DNA from: SCQX01 sp035720945
GTDB taxonomy: Bacteria; Pseudomonadota; Gammaproteobacteria; Burkholderiales; Burkholderiaceae_B
Length of the DNA: 21,074 bases
Direction: 5' to 3'
Assembly (NCBI GenBank): GCA_035720945.1
Contig: DASTNK010000054.1
Location: 1 to 21,074, forward strand
The position numbers and the translations under genes are program-made. Below are positions 9,263 to 16,971 of this stretch, piece by piece. The notes under the pieces are model-generated. The model saw only the letters and a list, made by a program, of their open reading frames with translations, was not told the origin of the DNA and did not search any database. The first letter of the stretch is position 1. Every line of letters begins with the position of its first letter.

Positions 9263-9286
9263 GGAGGAGGCGCTTCGGCTCCCTCC
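9263..9286. terminator. Possible bidirectional terminator between convergent oxidase gene and phoR
   Basis: An imperfect G/C-rich hairpin centred on a C(TTCG)G tetraloop (9273-9278) sits in the 34-base gap between two convergent genes. The stem has mismatches, and only a weak T-containing tail (GTCTATTT) follows on the plus strand. Confidence 0.3.
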
Positions 9287-9288
9287 GT

Positions 9289-10629
9289 CTATTTCAGGTG
9301 ACCATCAGCCCCGGCATCCTGGTTCTTCGCGGCAACATTCGCGGTGACCAGGCGCGTCGCCGGGAACGCCAGCGCGAACAGGCTTCCGGCATTCGGACGG
9401 CTTTCCATATGCAGGCTCGCCTGATGCCGCATGGCGACGTGTTTGGTGATGGCCAGGCCGAGTCCCGTGCCGCCTGTTGCTCGCGAGCGCCCACGGTCGA
9501 CGCGGTAGAACCGTTCCGTCAGGCGCGGCAGGTGTTGCGCGGCAATCCCTATACCGGTGTCGCGCACCGCGTAGCGCGCCCCTCCGGTGGCTGAACGCTC
9601 CCATGTGACGCTGATGGTGCCGCCGGGCGGGGTATAGCGCACCGCATTGGTCAGCAGGTTGAGAACCGCCGAGGACAGTTCATTGGCATTGCCATGAACG
9701 CCCAGCCCCTTTTCGATGCGCTGTTCGAACACATGTCGTCCTCCCGACAGCGCCTGTGCCTGGGCCAGCGCCGTGGCGATGACAGCATCCATGTCCACGG
9801 GGACACCGTCATCGGGCGGGGAGGACTCCAGTGTCGATAGCGTCAACAGGTCCTCCACGATGGTCTGCATACGTCCGGTCTGTTCACGCATCAAATCCAG
9901 ATAGTGGTCGCGCTGAGCGTTCGACAAGGCTTCTGGAGGCAGGTCCCGCAACGTTTCGAGGAATCCTCCTAGGACGGTCAGTGGCGTGCGCAGCTCGTGG
10001 GAGACGTTCGCGACGAAATCCTTGCGCGTGGTTTCGAGTTTTTCCAGCTGCGTGATATCGCGTGTGACCATGAGTAGTCGGTTCAGCCCGTAAGGGATCA
10101 ACTGGATCTGCAGCGTTGCATCGCGCCCATCCCCGGCGACGCGGAGAAGCAATGGGCCATCCCAATGCGCTTGTTTCGCATAGCGGGCGAACTCGGGGGC
10201 ACGAACAATGTTGAAGATGCTGTGGCCCGGGTCCGCCGACGGATCCAAGCCAAGATGACGGGCGGCTTCGTGGTTGCACCATGTCATGCGCAGCGCGTCG
10301 TCCAGTGTCATCACGCCGTCGGGAAGCGCCTCGGCCGCCTGCATGATGCCTTGTGCCTGCCGCTCCAGCAGATCCATGTCCTGGCGGTTCTTGCGCAACG
10401 CTCGATAGACCGAGGCCAATATGTCGGCCCAGTCGCCACGGATGGGTGGAGGCGGATCGTTGACGTTGCCCGCCCAGTGCGACACCCGAGCAAGGCGCCG
10501 GTGTTGGATTGCCATCACGGCAAGCAAGCCCAGCGTGAATACGGCCCACCCTGCCTCACGGCTAAGCCACGAACCGCACAGCCAGGCGAAGGCGGCCCAT
10601 GCAACCAGGCAGATGGCCGGACGGATCAA
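9289..10629 (-). CDS. phoR: PhoR, phosphate-regulon sensor histidine kinase
   Basis: PhoR is the inner-membrane kinase that phosphorylates PhoB when phosphate is scarce. The 446-residue protein has two N-terminal membrane helices (about 3-20 and 26-42), a linker and a PAS domain (about 95-197). The HisKA domain holds SHELRTP with the phospho-accepting H211. The HATPase domain has the N-box NLLTNAVRYTPP (324-335), the G1 motif DTGIG (357-361) and the G2 motif TGGTGLGLA (385-393). The frame is open further upstream, but TTG at 10629 is the best start. It overlaps the phoB TGA in the four bases TTGA, has GGTGG six bases ahead and places the first helix at the N-terminus. That predicts tight translational coupling with phoB. 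The long extension from 10788 would lie inside phoB and look unlike PhoR. Confidence 0.9.
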   Translation of the reverse strand: MIRPAICLVAWAAFAWLCGSWLSREAGWAVFTLGLLAVMAIQHRRLARVSHWAGNVNDPPPPIRGDWADILASVYRALRKNRQDMDLLERQAQGIMQAAEALPDGVMTLDDALRMTWCNHEAARHLGLDPSADPGHSIFNIVRAPEFARYAKQAHWDGPLLLRVAGDGRDATLQIQLIPYGLNRLLMVTRDITQLEKLETTRKDFVANVSHELRTPLTVLGGFLETLRDLPPEALSNAQRDHYLDLMREQTGRMQTIVEDLLTLSTLESSPPDDGVPVDMDAVIATALAQAQALSGGRHVFEQRIEKGLGVHGNANELSSAVLNLLTNAVRYTPPGGTISVTWERSATGGARYAVRDTGIGIAAQHLPRLTERFYRVDRGRSRATGGTGLGLAITKHVAMRHQASLHMESRPNAGSLFALAFPATRLVTANVAAKNQDAGADGHLK

Positions 10630-11336
10630 GGTGTGCCACCAGCCGGCGAGGGCCGCGCTGAAAAACGGTATCCGATCCCCCGAACCGTTTCCACGGTGTT
10701 GTCCTGGCCCGCGGGTTCCAGTGCCTTGCGCAGTCGGCGGATATGCACGTCCACCGTGCGTTCCTCGACGAACACATGATCGCCCCATACCTGATCCAGC
10801 AATTGCGTGCGGGAAAACACCCGCTCGGCGTGCGTCATGAAGAAATGCAGCAGCCGGAATTCGGTTGGGCCGAGCACCAGGGACTGGCCTCCCGCGCTGA
10901 CACGGTGCGATGCCGGATCCAGGGACAACGACCCGGTGTCTATGATGTCGTCCGTGTGTTGCGGCGCGCGCCGCCGCAACACGGCCTTGATACGCGCAAT
11001 CAGCTCCTTCGGAGAGAACGGCTTGGTGACGTAGTCGTCGGCGCCCGCCTCCAGCCCTTCGATCTTGTCGCGCTCGGCGCTTTTGGCCGTGAGCATGATG
11101 AGGGGGACATTGCGGGTGCGCTCTTGTGCGCGCAGGTGGCGAGCCAGTGCGACGCCCTGGGTGTCGGGCAGCATCCAGTCAAGTAAAATCAGGTCAGGGA
11201 GCTCGTCGCGTATCATGGCCCGCGCCTGCCCGCCGTCGCCGGCGCTTCGCACCTGATAGCCGGCGAATCCCAGGTTGACCGAAATGAGTTCAAGTATCGC
11301 TGGCTCGTCTTCGACGACAAGTACAGTGGTGGTCAT
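10626..11336 (-). CDS. phoB: PhoB, phosphate-regulon response regulator
   Basis: This 236-residue OmpR/PhoB-family transcription factor activates phosphate-scavenging genes by binding Pho boxes. The receiver domain (1-120) has the acidic pair ED (9-10), the phospho-acceptor D53 in LLDWMLP, T83 in MLTAKS and the conserved K105 in TKPFSP. The winged-helix DNA-binding domain (about 135-230) ends with the characteristic VRGIGYRFS. It is followed directly by phoR. The promoter must lie in 11337-11468, shared with divergent ubiE, and I could not find a convincing Pho box there. No pst or phoU genes are next to it, so phosphate transport must be encoded elsewhere. Assignment as PhoB rather than another OmpR-type regulator rests on the sequence resemblance and on the adjoining PhoR-type kinase. 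Confidence 0.93.
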   Translation of the reverse strand: MTTTVLVVEDEPAILELISVNLGFAGYQVRSAGDGGQARAMIRDELPDLILLDWMLPDTQGVALARHLRAQERTRNVPLIMLTAKSAERDKIEGLEAGADDYVTKPFSPKELIARIKAVLRRRAPQHTDDIIDTGSLSLDPASHRVSAGGQSLVLGPTEFRLLHFFMTHAERVFSRTQLLDQVWGDHVFVEERTVDVHIRRLRKALEPAGQDNTVETVRGIGYRFSARPSPAGGTP

Positions 11337-11456
11337 TGGCAGTGATCGTGGCGCCTTGAAGAAAGAACCGCCATGCTACGGTGGAAATGTTTCAGTATTG
11401 TGAAGGGTGCGCGGCGGCGTGGCGCGCCCGTTTTCCCATGTCCAGCCGCGCCAGAG

Positions 11457-11462
11457 TACGAT
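11457..11462 (+). promoter_or_regulatory. Possible -10 element for a leaderless ubiE transcript
   Basis: TACGAT lies six bases before the ubiE ATG (11469), which would place the transcription start on or next to the start codon. No Shine-Dalgarno sequence precedes the ATG. There is no good -35 at the right distance, so this is weak. Confidence 0.25.
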
Positions 11463-11468
11463 ATTACT

Positions 11469-12257
11469 ATGCAACATGATTCCTCCCCTGATTCCCCCCG
11501 CCCGTCCGGCACCACGACACATTTTGGCTATGCCACAGTGGGCGAGGCCGAAAAGGCCGGCAAGGTGGCCGAAGTATTCCATTCCGTCGCCAGTCGCTAC
11601 GACCTCATGAACGACCTCATGTCGGCGGGAATGCACCGTGCCTGGAAGGCCTTCACGGTGGCGCGCGCCGATGTGCGCCCCGGCATGAAGGTGCTCGACA
11701 TCGCGGGTGGCACCGGCGATCTGGCCAAGGCGTTTGCGCGCCGGGCCGGCGCCAATGGCGAAGTCTGGCTCACCGACATCAATGACTCCATGTTGCGGGT
11801 CGGGCGCGACCGCATGGTCGACCGGGGCCTGTTGTTGCCCACGGCGGTGTGCGATGCGGAACGTCTGCCGTTCCCGGACGGCTATTTCGACCGGGTCACG
11901 GTGGCCTTCGGCCTGCGCAACATGACGCACAAGGATCGCGCCTTGGCGGAAATGCGGCGGGTATTGAAACTTGGTGGAAAGCTGCTGGTGCTGGAGTTCT
12001 CCAAGGTGGCCAGGCCCTTGGCACCGGTGTACGACTGGTACTCGTTCTCGGTGCTGCCCTGGCTGGGACGGAAGGTGGCGGGCGACGAGGGCAGTTATCG
12101 CTATCTGGCCGAATCCATACGCATGCATCCCGACCAGCAAACTCTGGCCGGCATGCTCGAGTCCGCTGGGTTGTCGCGGGTGCGTTTCTTCAACCTGACC
12201 GCGGGCGTGGTTGCCCTGCACGAAGGGGTGAATCTGGGGCCCAACCCGCAAGCCTGA
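11469..12257 (+). CDS. ubiE: Ubiquinone/menaquinone C-methyltransferase
   Basis: UbiE uses S-adenosylmethionine to C-methylate the demethoxy-benzoquinol (and demethylmenaquinol) ring in quinone synthesis. The 262-residue protein is close to the usual 250. It has KVAEVFHSVASRYDLMNDLMS (32-52), SAM motif I LDIAGGTGD (76-84), AFGLRNM (146-152), EFSK (176-179), YRYLAESI (210-217) and the family-typical ending FNLTAGVVALHEG (241-253). ATG 11469 is chosen because it gives the normal short tail ahead of THFGY. The frame is open back to 11373, but that stretch (RRRGAPVF...) has no family resemblance. It is divergent from phoB. In relatives, as recalled, ubiE lies close to the Tim44, ubiJ and ubiB genes; here they begin about 5.3 kb further on, with fadL, rpfR and rpfF between. 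Confidence 0.95.
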   Translation: MQHDSSPDSPRPSGTTTHFGYATVGEAEKAGKVAEVFHSVASRYDLMNDLMSAGMHRAWKAFTVARADVRPGMKVLDIAGGTGDLAKAFARRAGANGEVWLTDINDSMLRVGRDRMVDRGLLLPTAVCDAERLPFPDGYFDRVTVAFGLRNMTHKDRALAEMRRVLKLGGKLLVLEFSKVARPLAPVYDWYSFSVLPWLGRKVAGDEGSYRYLAESIRMHPDQQTLAGMLESAGLSRVRFFNLTAGVVALHEGVNLGPNPQA

Positions 12258-12300
12258 TCAAATCGGCGGATGGGCGGTTCCGCTGCTTCGCCGCTTGACG

Positions 12301-13668
12301 CTAGAACCGATACGAAACCTGCACACCCACGAGATCCGCCGCGGTGTTCAGGGTGCCCGTGACCGTGCCCTCGGCGGGATTGGTGGCGTTGTTGATGTGC
12401 GAATGGAAGAACAGGTGTTCGTAGCCCACGTCCACGGTGGCGTGCTGGTTGAACCGGTATTGCACACCCAGCGCCACACTGACGCGGTCATTGTCGGGTA
12501 GCGACGTCGGCCGAAGGTCGCTGCCGCGTATGGGCGACTGGTCATAGGACACCCCGGTGCGCAGCTTCCAGCGCCCATTGATCTGGTAGTTGGCCCCCAG
12601 CGCGACGCGCCATGTGTTGCGGAATTCCAGTTTGAGCGTGTCGTCGCCCAGCGCACCATTGTGGATTTTCAGTTCAGGCAGGCTGGACCAGCCTGTCCAG
12701 GCCAGATCGGCCAGCACCTGCCATTTGCTGTTGATGTCGTGGACCACGCTCAGGGTGGCAGTGTCGGGGAGGGTGGCGGACGCGCTGTTGTCGACCGCGC
12801 CCGGTATGGCTGAGCTGAACGCGCCGGGGATGCCGGCGAGCGAGGTGGTTCCTTCCAGGGGCACATGCACCCGCGAACGGTACGCCAGACCGATGCGAGT
12901 CTGATCCGTGGCCCGGTACAGCAGGCCCATGTTCCAGCCCCAGCCACTGCCGTGCAACCTGGCTCGGGCGTTCATGTCGGGTGATGCCATCAACTGTGAA
13001 GCCAGCGCTTGGCGGACAGACCCGGGCAGGGTGGATGGAATTTGCGGGATCAAGCCCGCCGTGGGCACGTTGCGGCGATAGTCGGCATCGGCGTACAGCC
13101 AGTCGAGCCCGACGCCCAGGGATAACCTGGAACTGGCTTTGTAGGCCACCGATGGATTGATGTTGACAGATTGCAGGTCGAAGCGGGTGGATTGATAGCG
13201 GCCCACCCAGTCACTGTCCCAGTCGGTTGACAGCCCGTATGGGGCGCCAACCCCCAGGCCGACGAACCAGCTTGGATCGAGTTGCCAGGAGGCGTAGAGG
13301 TTGGGAAGAAAAGATGTACCGCCGGCATCGCCCCCCTGGTTCGTGCCCAGGGGTAGGCCACCAGGGCCGGTGCTGCCATTGTCCGAGAACTTGAACGTGG
13401 TGGTGATGGCCGTCATGCCCGCCGACAGGTTGACCCCAGGCAGGCGAGTCATGCCCGCGGGATTGTAGAAAATGGTGCTGGCATTGTCAGCGATAGCGGC
13501 CGACCCCGCGTAGGAGTTGCCCAGGCCGCTGGCGTTTTGTTCGATCAACTGGAAAGCGGACGCGTTGGCGCGTGAGCATGTCAGGCCCAGCAACAGTGCC
13601 GACGCCATATAAGGGAGAAGTTTCCGGGCATATCGGCTGAACGGCTTAGTGTTGTAGGATGTGAGCAT
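12301..13668 (-). CDS. fadL: FadL/OmpP1-family outer-membrane long-chain fatty-acid channel
   Basis: This 455-residue outer-membrane beta-barrel is related to FadL, which lets long-chain fatty acids cross the outer membrane. A signal peptide is clear: a basic N-region, a hydrophobic core MASALLLGL (21-29) and a likely cut after ANA at residue 36. The mature N-terminus SAFQLIEQNASGLGNSYAG matches the FadL plug region and leads into IADNASTIFYNPAGM, with the family NPAG motif. The protein ends in the aromatic barrel signature VQVSYRF. ATG 13668 is chosen because it puts the signal peptide at the start; the frame is open back to 13845 but that part is not signal-like. It is divergent from rpfR and two genes from a DSF synthase, so a role in moving a fatty-acid signal is possible. 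Aromatic hydrocarbons are another known cargo type for this family. Confidence 0.88.
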   Translation of the reverse strand: MLTSYNTKPFSRYARKLLPYMASALLLGLTCSRANASAFQLIEQNASGLGNSYAGSAAIADNASTIFYNPAGMTRLPGVNLSAGMTAITTTFKFSDNGSTGPGGLPLGTNQGGDAGGTSFLPNLYASWQLDPSWFVGLGVGAPYGLSTDWDSDWVGRYQSTRFDLQSVNINPSVAYKASSRLSLGVGLDWLYADADYRRNVPTAGLIPQIPSTLPGSVRQALASQLMASPDMNARARLHGSGWGWNMGLLYRATDQTRIGLAYRSRVHVPLEGTTSLAGIPGAFSSAIPGAVDNSASATLPDTATLSVVHDINSKWQVLADLAWTGWSSLPELKIHNGALGDDTLKLEFRNTWRVALGANYQINGRWKLRTGVSYDQSPIRGSDLRPTSLPDNDRVSVALGVQYRFNQHATVDVGYEHLFFHSHINNATNPAEGTVTGTLNTAADLVGVQVSYRF

Positions 13669-14039
13669 GATTTGGCGAAGTAAATTATCGTTACGTTTGA
13701 TCCCTGGAGCGGGGCACCTGCATGTGTGGAGAAAATACTGAATTGATACGGATTTTTCCAAAAACAGCTTGCAAATTGTAATGTGTTTTGTAAAAAGATC
13801 ATTGTTTGTCTTTAATTTGCCAGCGTTTTTGTTGTCTGAATGCACTATTAGGACAAATGCCTGACGTGCGGGTTTTTATTCTTGTGCAATATATGGTTGG
13901 CGAATATTTCTGAGCCAATCTATACTGAGTCAATGTGCGGAATTGTCACCTGCTATTACAGCAAACGGCCTGCCCCTGGAGCACAGACGCCGGGCTTGGT
14001 CATGGTTGGATCTTCTGCTGAGGAATCAAGAGGTATGTC
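13669..14039. other. 371-base divergent control region between fadL and rpfR
   Basis: This non-coding stretch is visibly AT-richer than its surroundings, especially 13735-13860 with many A and T runs. It should hold promoters for both flanking genes. For rpfR there is a good sigma70-like promoter (13897-13926). For fadL, on the minus strand, TTGGAA about 18 bases before TATTTT (roughly 13720-13750) is a weak candidate. I saw no convincing riboswitch, tRNA or small gene here. Confidence 0.6.
13897..13926 (+). promoter_or_regulatory. Sigma70-like promoter for rpfR
   Basis: TTGGCG (13897-13902) and TATACT (13921-13926) are separated by 18 bases and match the -35 and -10 consensus well. Transcription would begin near 13933, giving an untranslated leader of about 105 bases before rpfR. 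Confidence 0.55.
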
Positions 14040-16040
14040 ATGCTCGATACCATGAGCGATGTTAGCGATTCGCTGCTTTTCGCCTATTTCGGGACCCGTA
14101 GTCCGTTCTGGCAACTGTCAGCCGACAGCAACGCCCTGCAATTGGCGGGGACACAAGGTACACCGAACCTCGCGGTCGCGCTCGCCCCCGACAAGGCGCG
14201 TGAAATCCGGGCGTTCACGGGCGTTACGTCGCACGCCGAAATCGAAATCGAGCTATTCGGCGAACCTCAGAAACTCAGTCTGGTCGGCAAGAAGAACGGT
14301 GCCAACTCGTGGTCGGGGACGGCGTCCGACTACATGGACACGCCCGCAGTGGCCAAGGATCTGGCGCACGGGCTCGAGTTCGCCGAACAGGTCATTTCCG
14401 AGGTCAATTCGCTGGTCGTCATCATGGACCACAACCTCAACATCCTGCGCTTCAACCGCTTGTGCGAAGAAGTCACCGGCCTGCGTGAAAAAGACGTCAT
14501 CGGCAAACCCGCCCACGCCTTCATGTCCATGAGCGAGCGTGATGCCTCCAAGGCCAACATCGCTGACTTTTTCAAGAATTCCGCAGCCTACGAAGTCGAA
14601 CGCCATATCAACACGCTCAATGGTCCGCGCACCATCTTGTGGCGCAACAAATTCGTGCAAAGCGGCAGCGGTCCCGATGAGCGCTACCTGGTGTGCTCCG
14701 GCACCGATGTGACCGAAGAGCGCAAGGCGCAGGCCAAGCTCATGGAACTCGCCACGGTCGACACCCTCACGGGGTTGCCGAACCGTCATGCCATTTACGA
14801 GCAAATCAACCGATCGCTCAATAACGGTGAACGTTTCGGTATCCTGTTCCTTGATCTCGACAACTTCAAGCAGGTCAATGACCATTACGGTCACTTGGTG
14901 GGCGACAGCCTCATTCAGGCAGTGGCGCTGAGCATCGTTTCGTGCATGCGGGAAGGCGACAGCGTGGCGCGCCTGGGCGGTGACGAATTCCTGGTGTTGG
15001 TCAAGAACGCATCCTTCGAGCTCATGGAAAACGTGGCGCAGCGTATCACCGATCGGCTGAAGGCGCCCATCAGCCTGGGGCTGGTCGAGGTCTATACCGG
15101 GTGTTCCATCGGTATCGCACTGTGTCCGGAACACGGCGACTCGATCGATCACCTCGTCCGCTGCGCCGACACGGCCATGTATGTCGCCAAAGATTCCGGC
15201 AAGCGCACGTACCGTGTGTTTTCGCCAGACATGGACAGCCGGGTGGCGGAGTACATCTGGCTCGACAGCAATCTGCGCAAGGCCCTCGACGCCGAGGATC
15301 AACTGCAGTTGTATTACCAGCCCAAGCTCTGTCTCGAGACCGGCGAGGTTCGTTCGGTTGAAGCCCTGTTGCGCTGGGACTCCCCCGAACGTGGCCGCAT
15401 ATCACCCATGGACTTCGTTCCGTACGCCGAAGAGTCCGGCCTGATCATGCCGCTCGGCCGCTGGGTCATGCGCACCGCGGCCAAGCAGGCGGCCGCATGG
15501 AAGGCGCGTGGGCTCGACATGCGCATCGCGGTGAACCTGTCGGCGCGGCAGCTCAGCAGTTCCACCTTGATCCAGGATTTCTCCGAAGCCCTGCGCCAGT
15601 CCGACCAGACGCGCTCGCTGCTCGATATCGAACTCACCGAGAGCTGCCTGATTCACGACGAGGCCGCCGCGCTCAGGCTCATCCAGCAGTTCCGCGAACT
15701 CGGCGCCGAGGTGCACCTGGATGATTTCGGCACTGGATATTCGTCCCTGTCGCAAATCGCCCGGCTTCCTCTCGATGCCATCAAGCTCGATCGCAGTTTC
15801 GTGAAGTCTGTCGACGAAAACGCCACGTCCCAGGCGCTGGTTCGATCCATGGTGGTCGTGGCGCAAGAATTGAAGTTCAAGGTCATCGCCGAGGGCGTCG
15901 AAACCTCCGGCGAGGCGGAGTTCCTCAAGGATGTGGGTGTCGAGTACACGCAGGGCTACCTGTACGGTCGCCCGATGTCGGTCAAGGAATTCGAAGACTG
16001 GCTCGATAACAAGGGCAAGCGGCTTCGCCTAGTGGCCTGA
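14040..16040 (+). CDS. rpfR: RpfR/PdeR-type PAS-GGDEF-EAL protein, probable DSF receptor controlling cyclic di-GMP
   Basis: The 666-residue cytosolic protein has an N-terminal region like the RpfF-interacting (FI) domain of RpfR (about 12-95, with YFGTRSPFWQLS), a PAS domain (about 112-230), a GGDEF domain (about 235-395) and an EAL domain (about 410-660). The GGDEF signature is intact at 313-317, preceded by the inhibitory RxxD site R304-D307. The EAL motif is intact at 441-443, with N499, ELTE (531-534), D561-D562, K582, EGVE (618-621) and Q638, so both synthesis and hydrolysis of cyclic di-GMP look possible. In characterised RpfR, cis-2-unsaturated fatty acid bound by PAS stimulates the phosphodiesterase. 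AAGAGG at 14028-14033 supports the ATG at 14040. The protein also resembles E. coli PdeR (YciR); the adjoining rpfF favours RpfR. Confidence 0.88.
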   Translation: MLDTMSDVSDSLLFAYFGTRSPFWQLSADSNALQLAGTQGTPNLAVALAPDKAREIRAFTGVTSHAEIEIELFGEPQKLSLVGKKNGANSWSGTASDYMDTPAVAKDLAHGLEFAEQVISEVNSLVVIMDHNLNILRFNRLCEEVTGLREKDVIGKPAHAFMSMSERDASKANIADFFKNSAAYEVERHINTLNGPRTILWRNKFVQSGSGPDERYLVCSGTDVTEERKAQAKLMELATVDTLTGLPNRHAIYEQINRSLNNGERFGILFLDLDNFKQVNDHYGHLVGDSLIQAVALSIVSCMREGDSVARLGGDEFLVLVKNASFELMENVAQRITDRLKAPISLGLVEVYTGCSIGIALCPEHGDSIDHLVRCADTAMYVAKDSGKRTYRVFSPDMDSRVAEYIWLDSNLRKALDAEDQLQLYYQPKLCLETGEVRSVEALLRWDSPERGRISPMDFVPYAEESGLIMPLGRWVMRTAAKQAAAWKARGLDMRIAVNLSARQLSSSTLIQDFSEALRQSDQTRSLLDIELTESCLIHDEAAALRLIQQFRELGAEVHLDDFGTGYSSLSQIARLPLDAIKLDRSFVKSVDENATSQALVRSMVVVAQELKFKVIAEGVETSGEAEFLKDVGVEYTQGYLYGRPMSVKEFEDWLDNKGKRLRLVA

Positions 16041-16047
16041 CGGTGTT

Positions 16048-16074
16048 CGATGCGCGGCCTCGGGCCGCGCATCG
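16048..16074. terminator. Perfect 12-bp hairpin between convergent rpfR and rpfF
   Basis: CGATGCGCGGCC (16048-16059) and GGCCGCGCATCG (16063-16074) pair perfectly around the loop TCG. The hairpin starts 8 bases after the rpfR stop, in the 64-base gap between two convergent genes. It could end transcripts from both sides. Neither strand has a T-tract, so it is not a textbook intrinsic terminator. Confidence 0.55.
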
Positions 16075-16104
16075 GTGTATGCGGGGAATGGTGCGGGTCT
16101 TGTC

Positions 16105-16971
16105 TCAGGCGACGTTGCGCGCCTGTTTCGCGTGCCGGTTCTGCAGCATGACCAGGCGTTCCATATATTGCAGGTCTTTTTCTTCCAGGGTGAACGCGGC
16201 CTGGGCCCAATCCTCGGTGATTTCCATGAGTTCCGAGCGATCGATAGACAGCACCCGCTGGCGTGCTCGCAGCATGGCCCGGATGCCGTTCATCTTGGGC
16301 CGAATGACATCAATGAGCGTGCGGGTCGCCATGAACGCATCGCCCTTTTCGAACACCTGGTCCACCAGCCTTTTTTCCTGATACCACTCCGCGGTGTGTG
16401 AAACGCCGGTGCTGATCAGCTCTTCGGCCAGCAGCATGTGGGATTTGCGCGCCACCAATGAATAGGCGCCCATGCCGGGGAACAGGTTGAAGGCGATCTC
16501 TGGAAACCCCATTTTCACATCGCGCTGGGCCAGGAAATAGTGGTGCGCCAAGGCTGCTTCGAAACCGCCGCCGAGCGCCGAACCCTCGACCATGGCGATG
16601 GTGATCGCGCCGGTGCCGAAGCCAACCATGGCATCATGGATGGCATCGATACAAGCGCGCGCGTACGCCCGCAATTGCTCGTGCTCACCGGCGCGAATGT
16701 GTGCGGCGAAGAGTTCAAGATCGCCGCCGACGTTGAATATTTGCGGCACCACGGATCCGGTCACCCAGAAATCGATCGGTAGCCCTGAATCCTGTGCTGC
16801 CCGCTTCAGGCGCGAGATGTCGTGTAGCAGCGCGGTGTTGAAGCAGGGGCGTGGCTGAGCGTTGAGCATCATCCACAGCACATTGCGCCCTTCTTCGTAA
16901 TAAGGGGTGATTTGCGTGAGGTTGTCCGCTTCGGAAAAAAGCCGACACGATGGATGGTCTTCCAGTCTCAT
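16105..16971 (-). CDS. rpfF: RpfF-type crotonase-fold DSF signal synthase
   Basis: The 288-residue protein has a crotonase fold and closely follows RpfF, which makes cis-2-unsaturated fatty acid (DSF) signals by dehydrating a 3-hydroxyacyl-ACP and then releasing the free acid. RpfF-like landmarks are FNVGGDLELF (79-88), GSALGGGFEAAL (130-141) and GFPEIAFNLFPGMGAYS (155-171). The two catalytic glutamates of RpfF correspond to E138 and E158, both present with the same 20-residue spacing as E141/E161 of Xanthomonas RpfF. General enoyl-CoA hydratases lack the FNLFPGMGAYS stretch, so DSF synthase is the preferred reading. It faces rpfR tail to tail. The start at 16971 gives normal length, but its ribosome site is weak. 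The promoter was not identified; a 616-base gap lies upstream. Confidence 0.87.
   Translation of the reverse strand: MRLEDHPSCRLFSEADNLTQITPYYEEGRNVLWMMLNAQPRPCFNTALLHDISRLKRAAQDSGLPIDFWVTGSVVPQIFNVGGDLELFAAHIRAGEHEQLRAYARACIDAIHDAMVGFGTGAITIAMVEGSALGGGFEAALAHHYFLAQRDVKMGFPEIAFNLFPGMGAYSLVARKSHMLLAEELISTGVSHTAEWYQEKRLVDQVFEKGDAFMATRTLIDVIRPKMNGIRAMLRARQRVLSIDRSELMEITEDWAQAAFTLEEKDLQYMERLVMLQNRHAKQARNVA

Noticed and set aside
11337..11468. Pho box in front of phoB.
   Set aside because: CTTCACAATACTGAAACAT on the minus strand matches the CTGTCAT repeats too poorly to call.
13669..13845. Longer fadL frame starting at 13845.
   Set aside because: It would bury the signal peptide 59 residues inside the protein and covers AT-rich promoter-like DNA.
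13927..14039. Cyclic di-GMP (GEMM) riboswitch in the rpfR leader.
   Set aside because: Only an AGCAAACGG fragment resembles the motif; the paired elements and the conserved second half are not recognisable.
14253..15302. A 349-codon minus-strand frame opposite rpfR.
   Set aside because: Antisense shadow of the PAS-GGDEF region with no recognisable domain.
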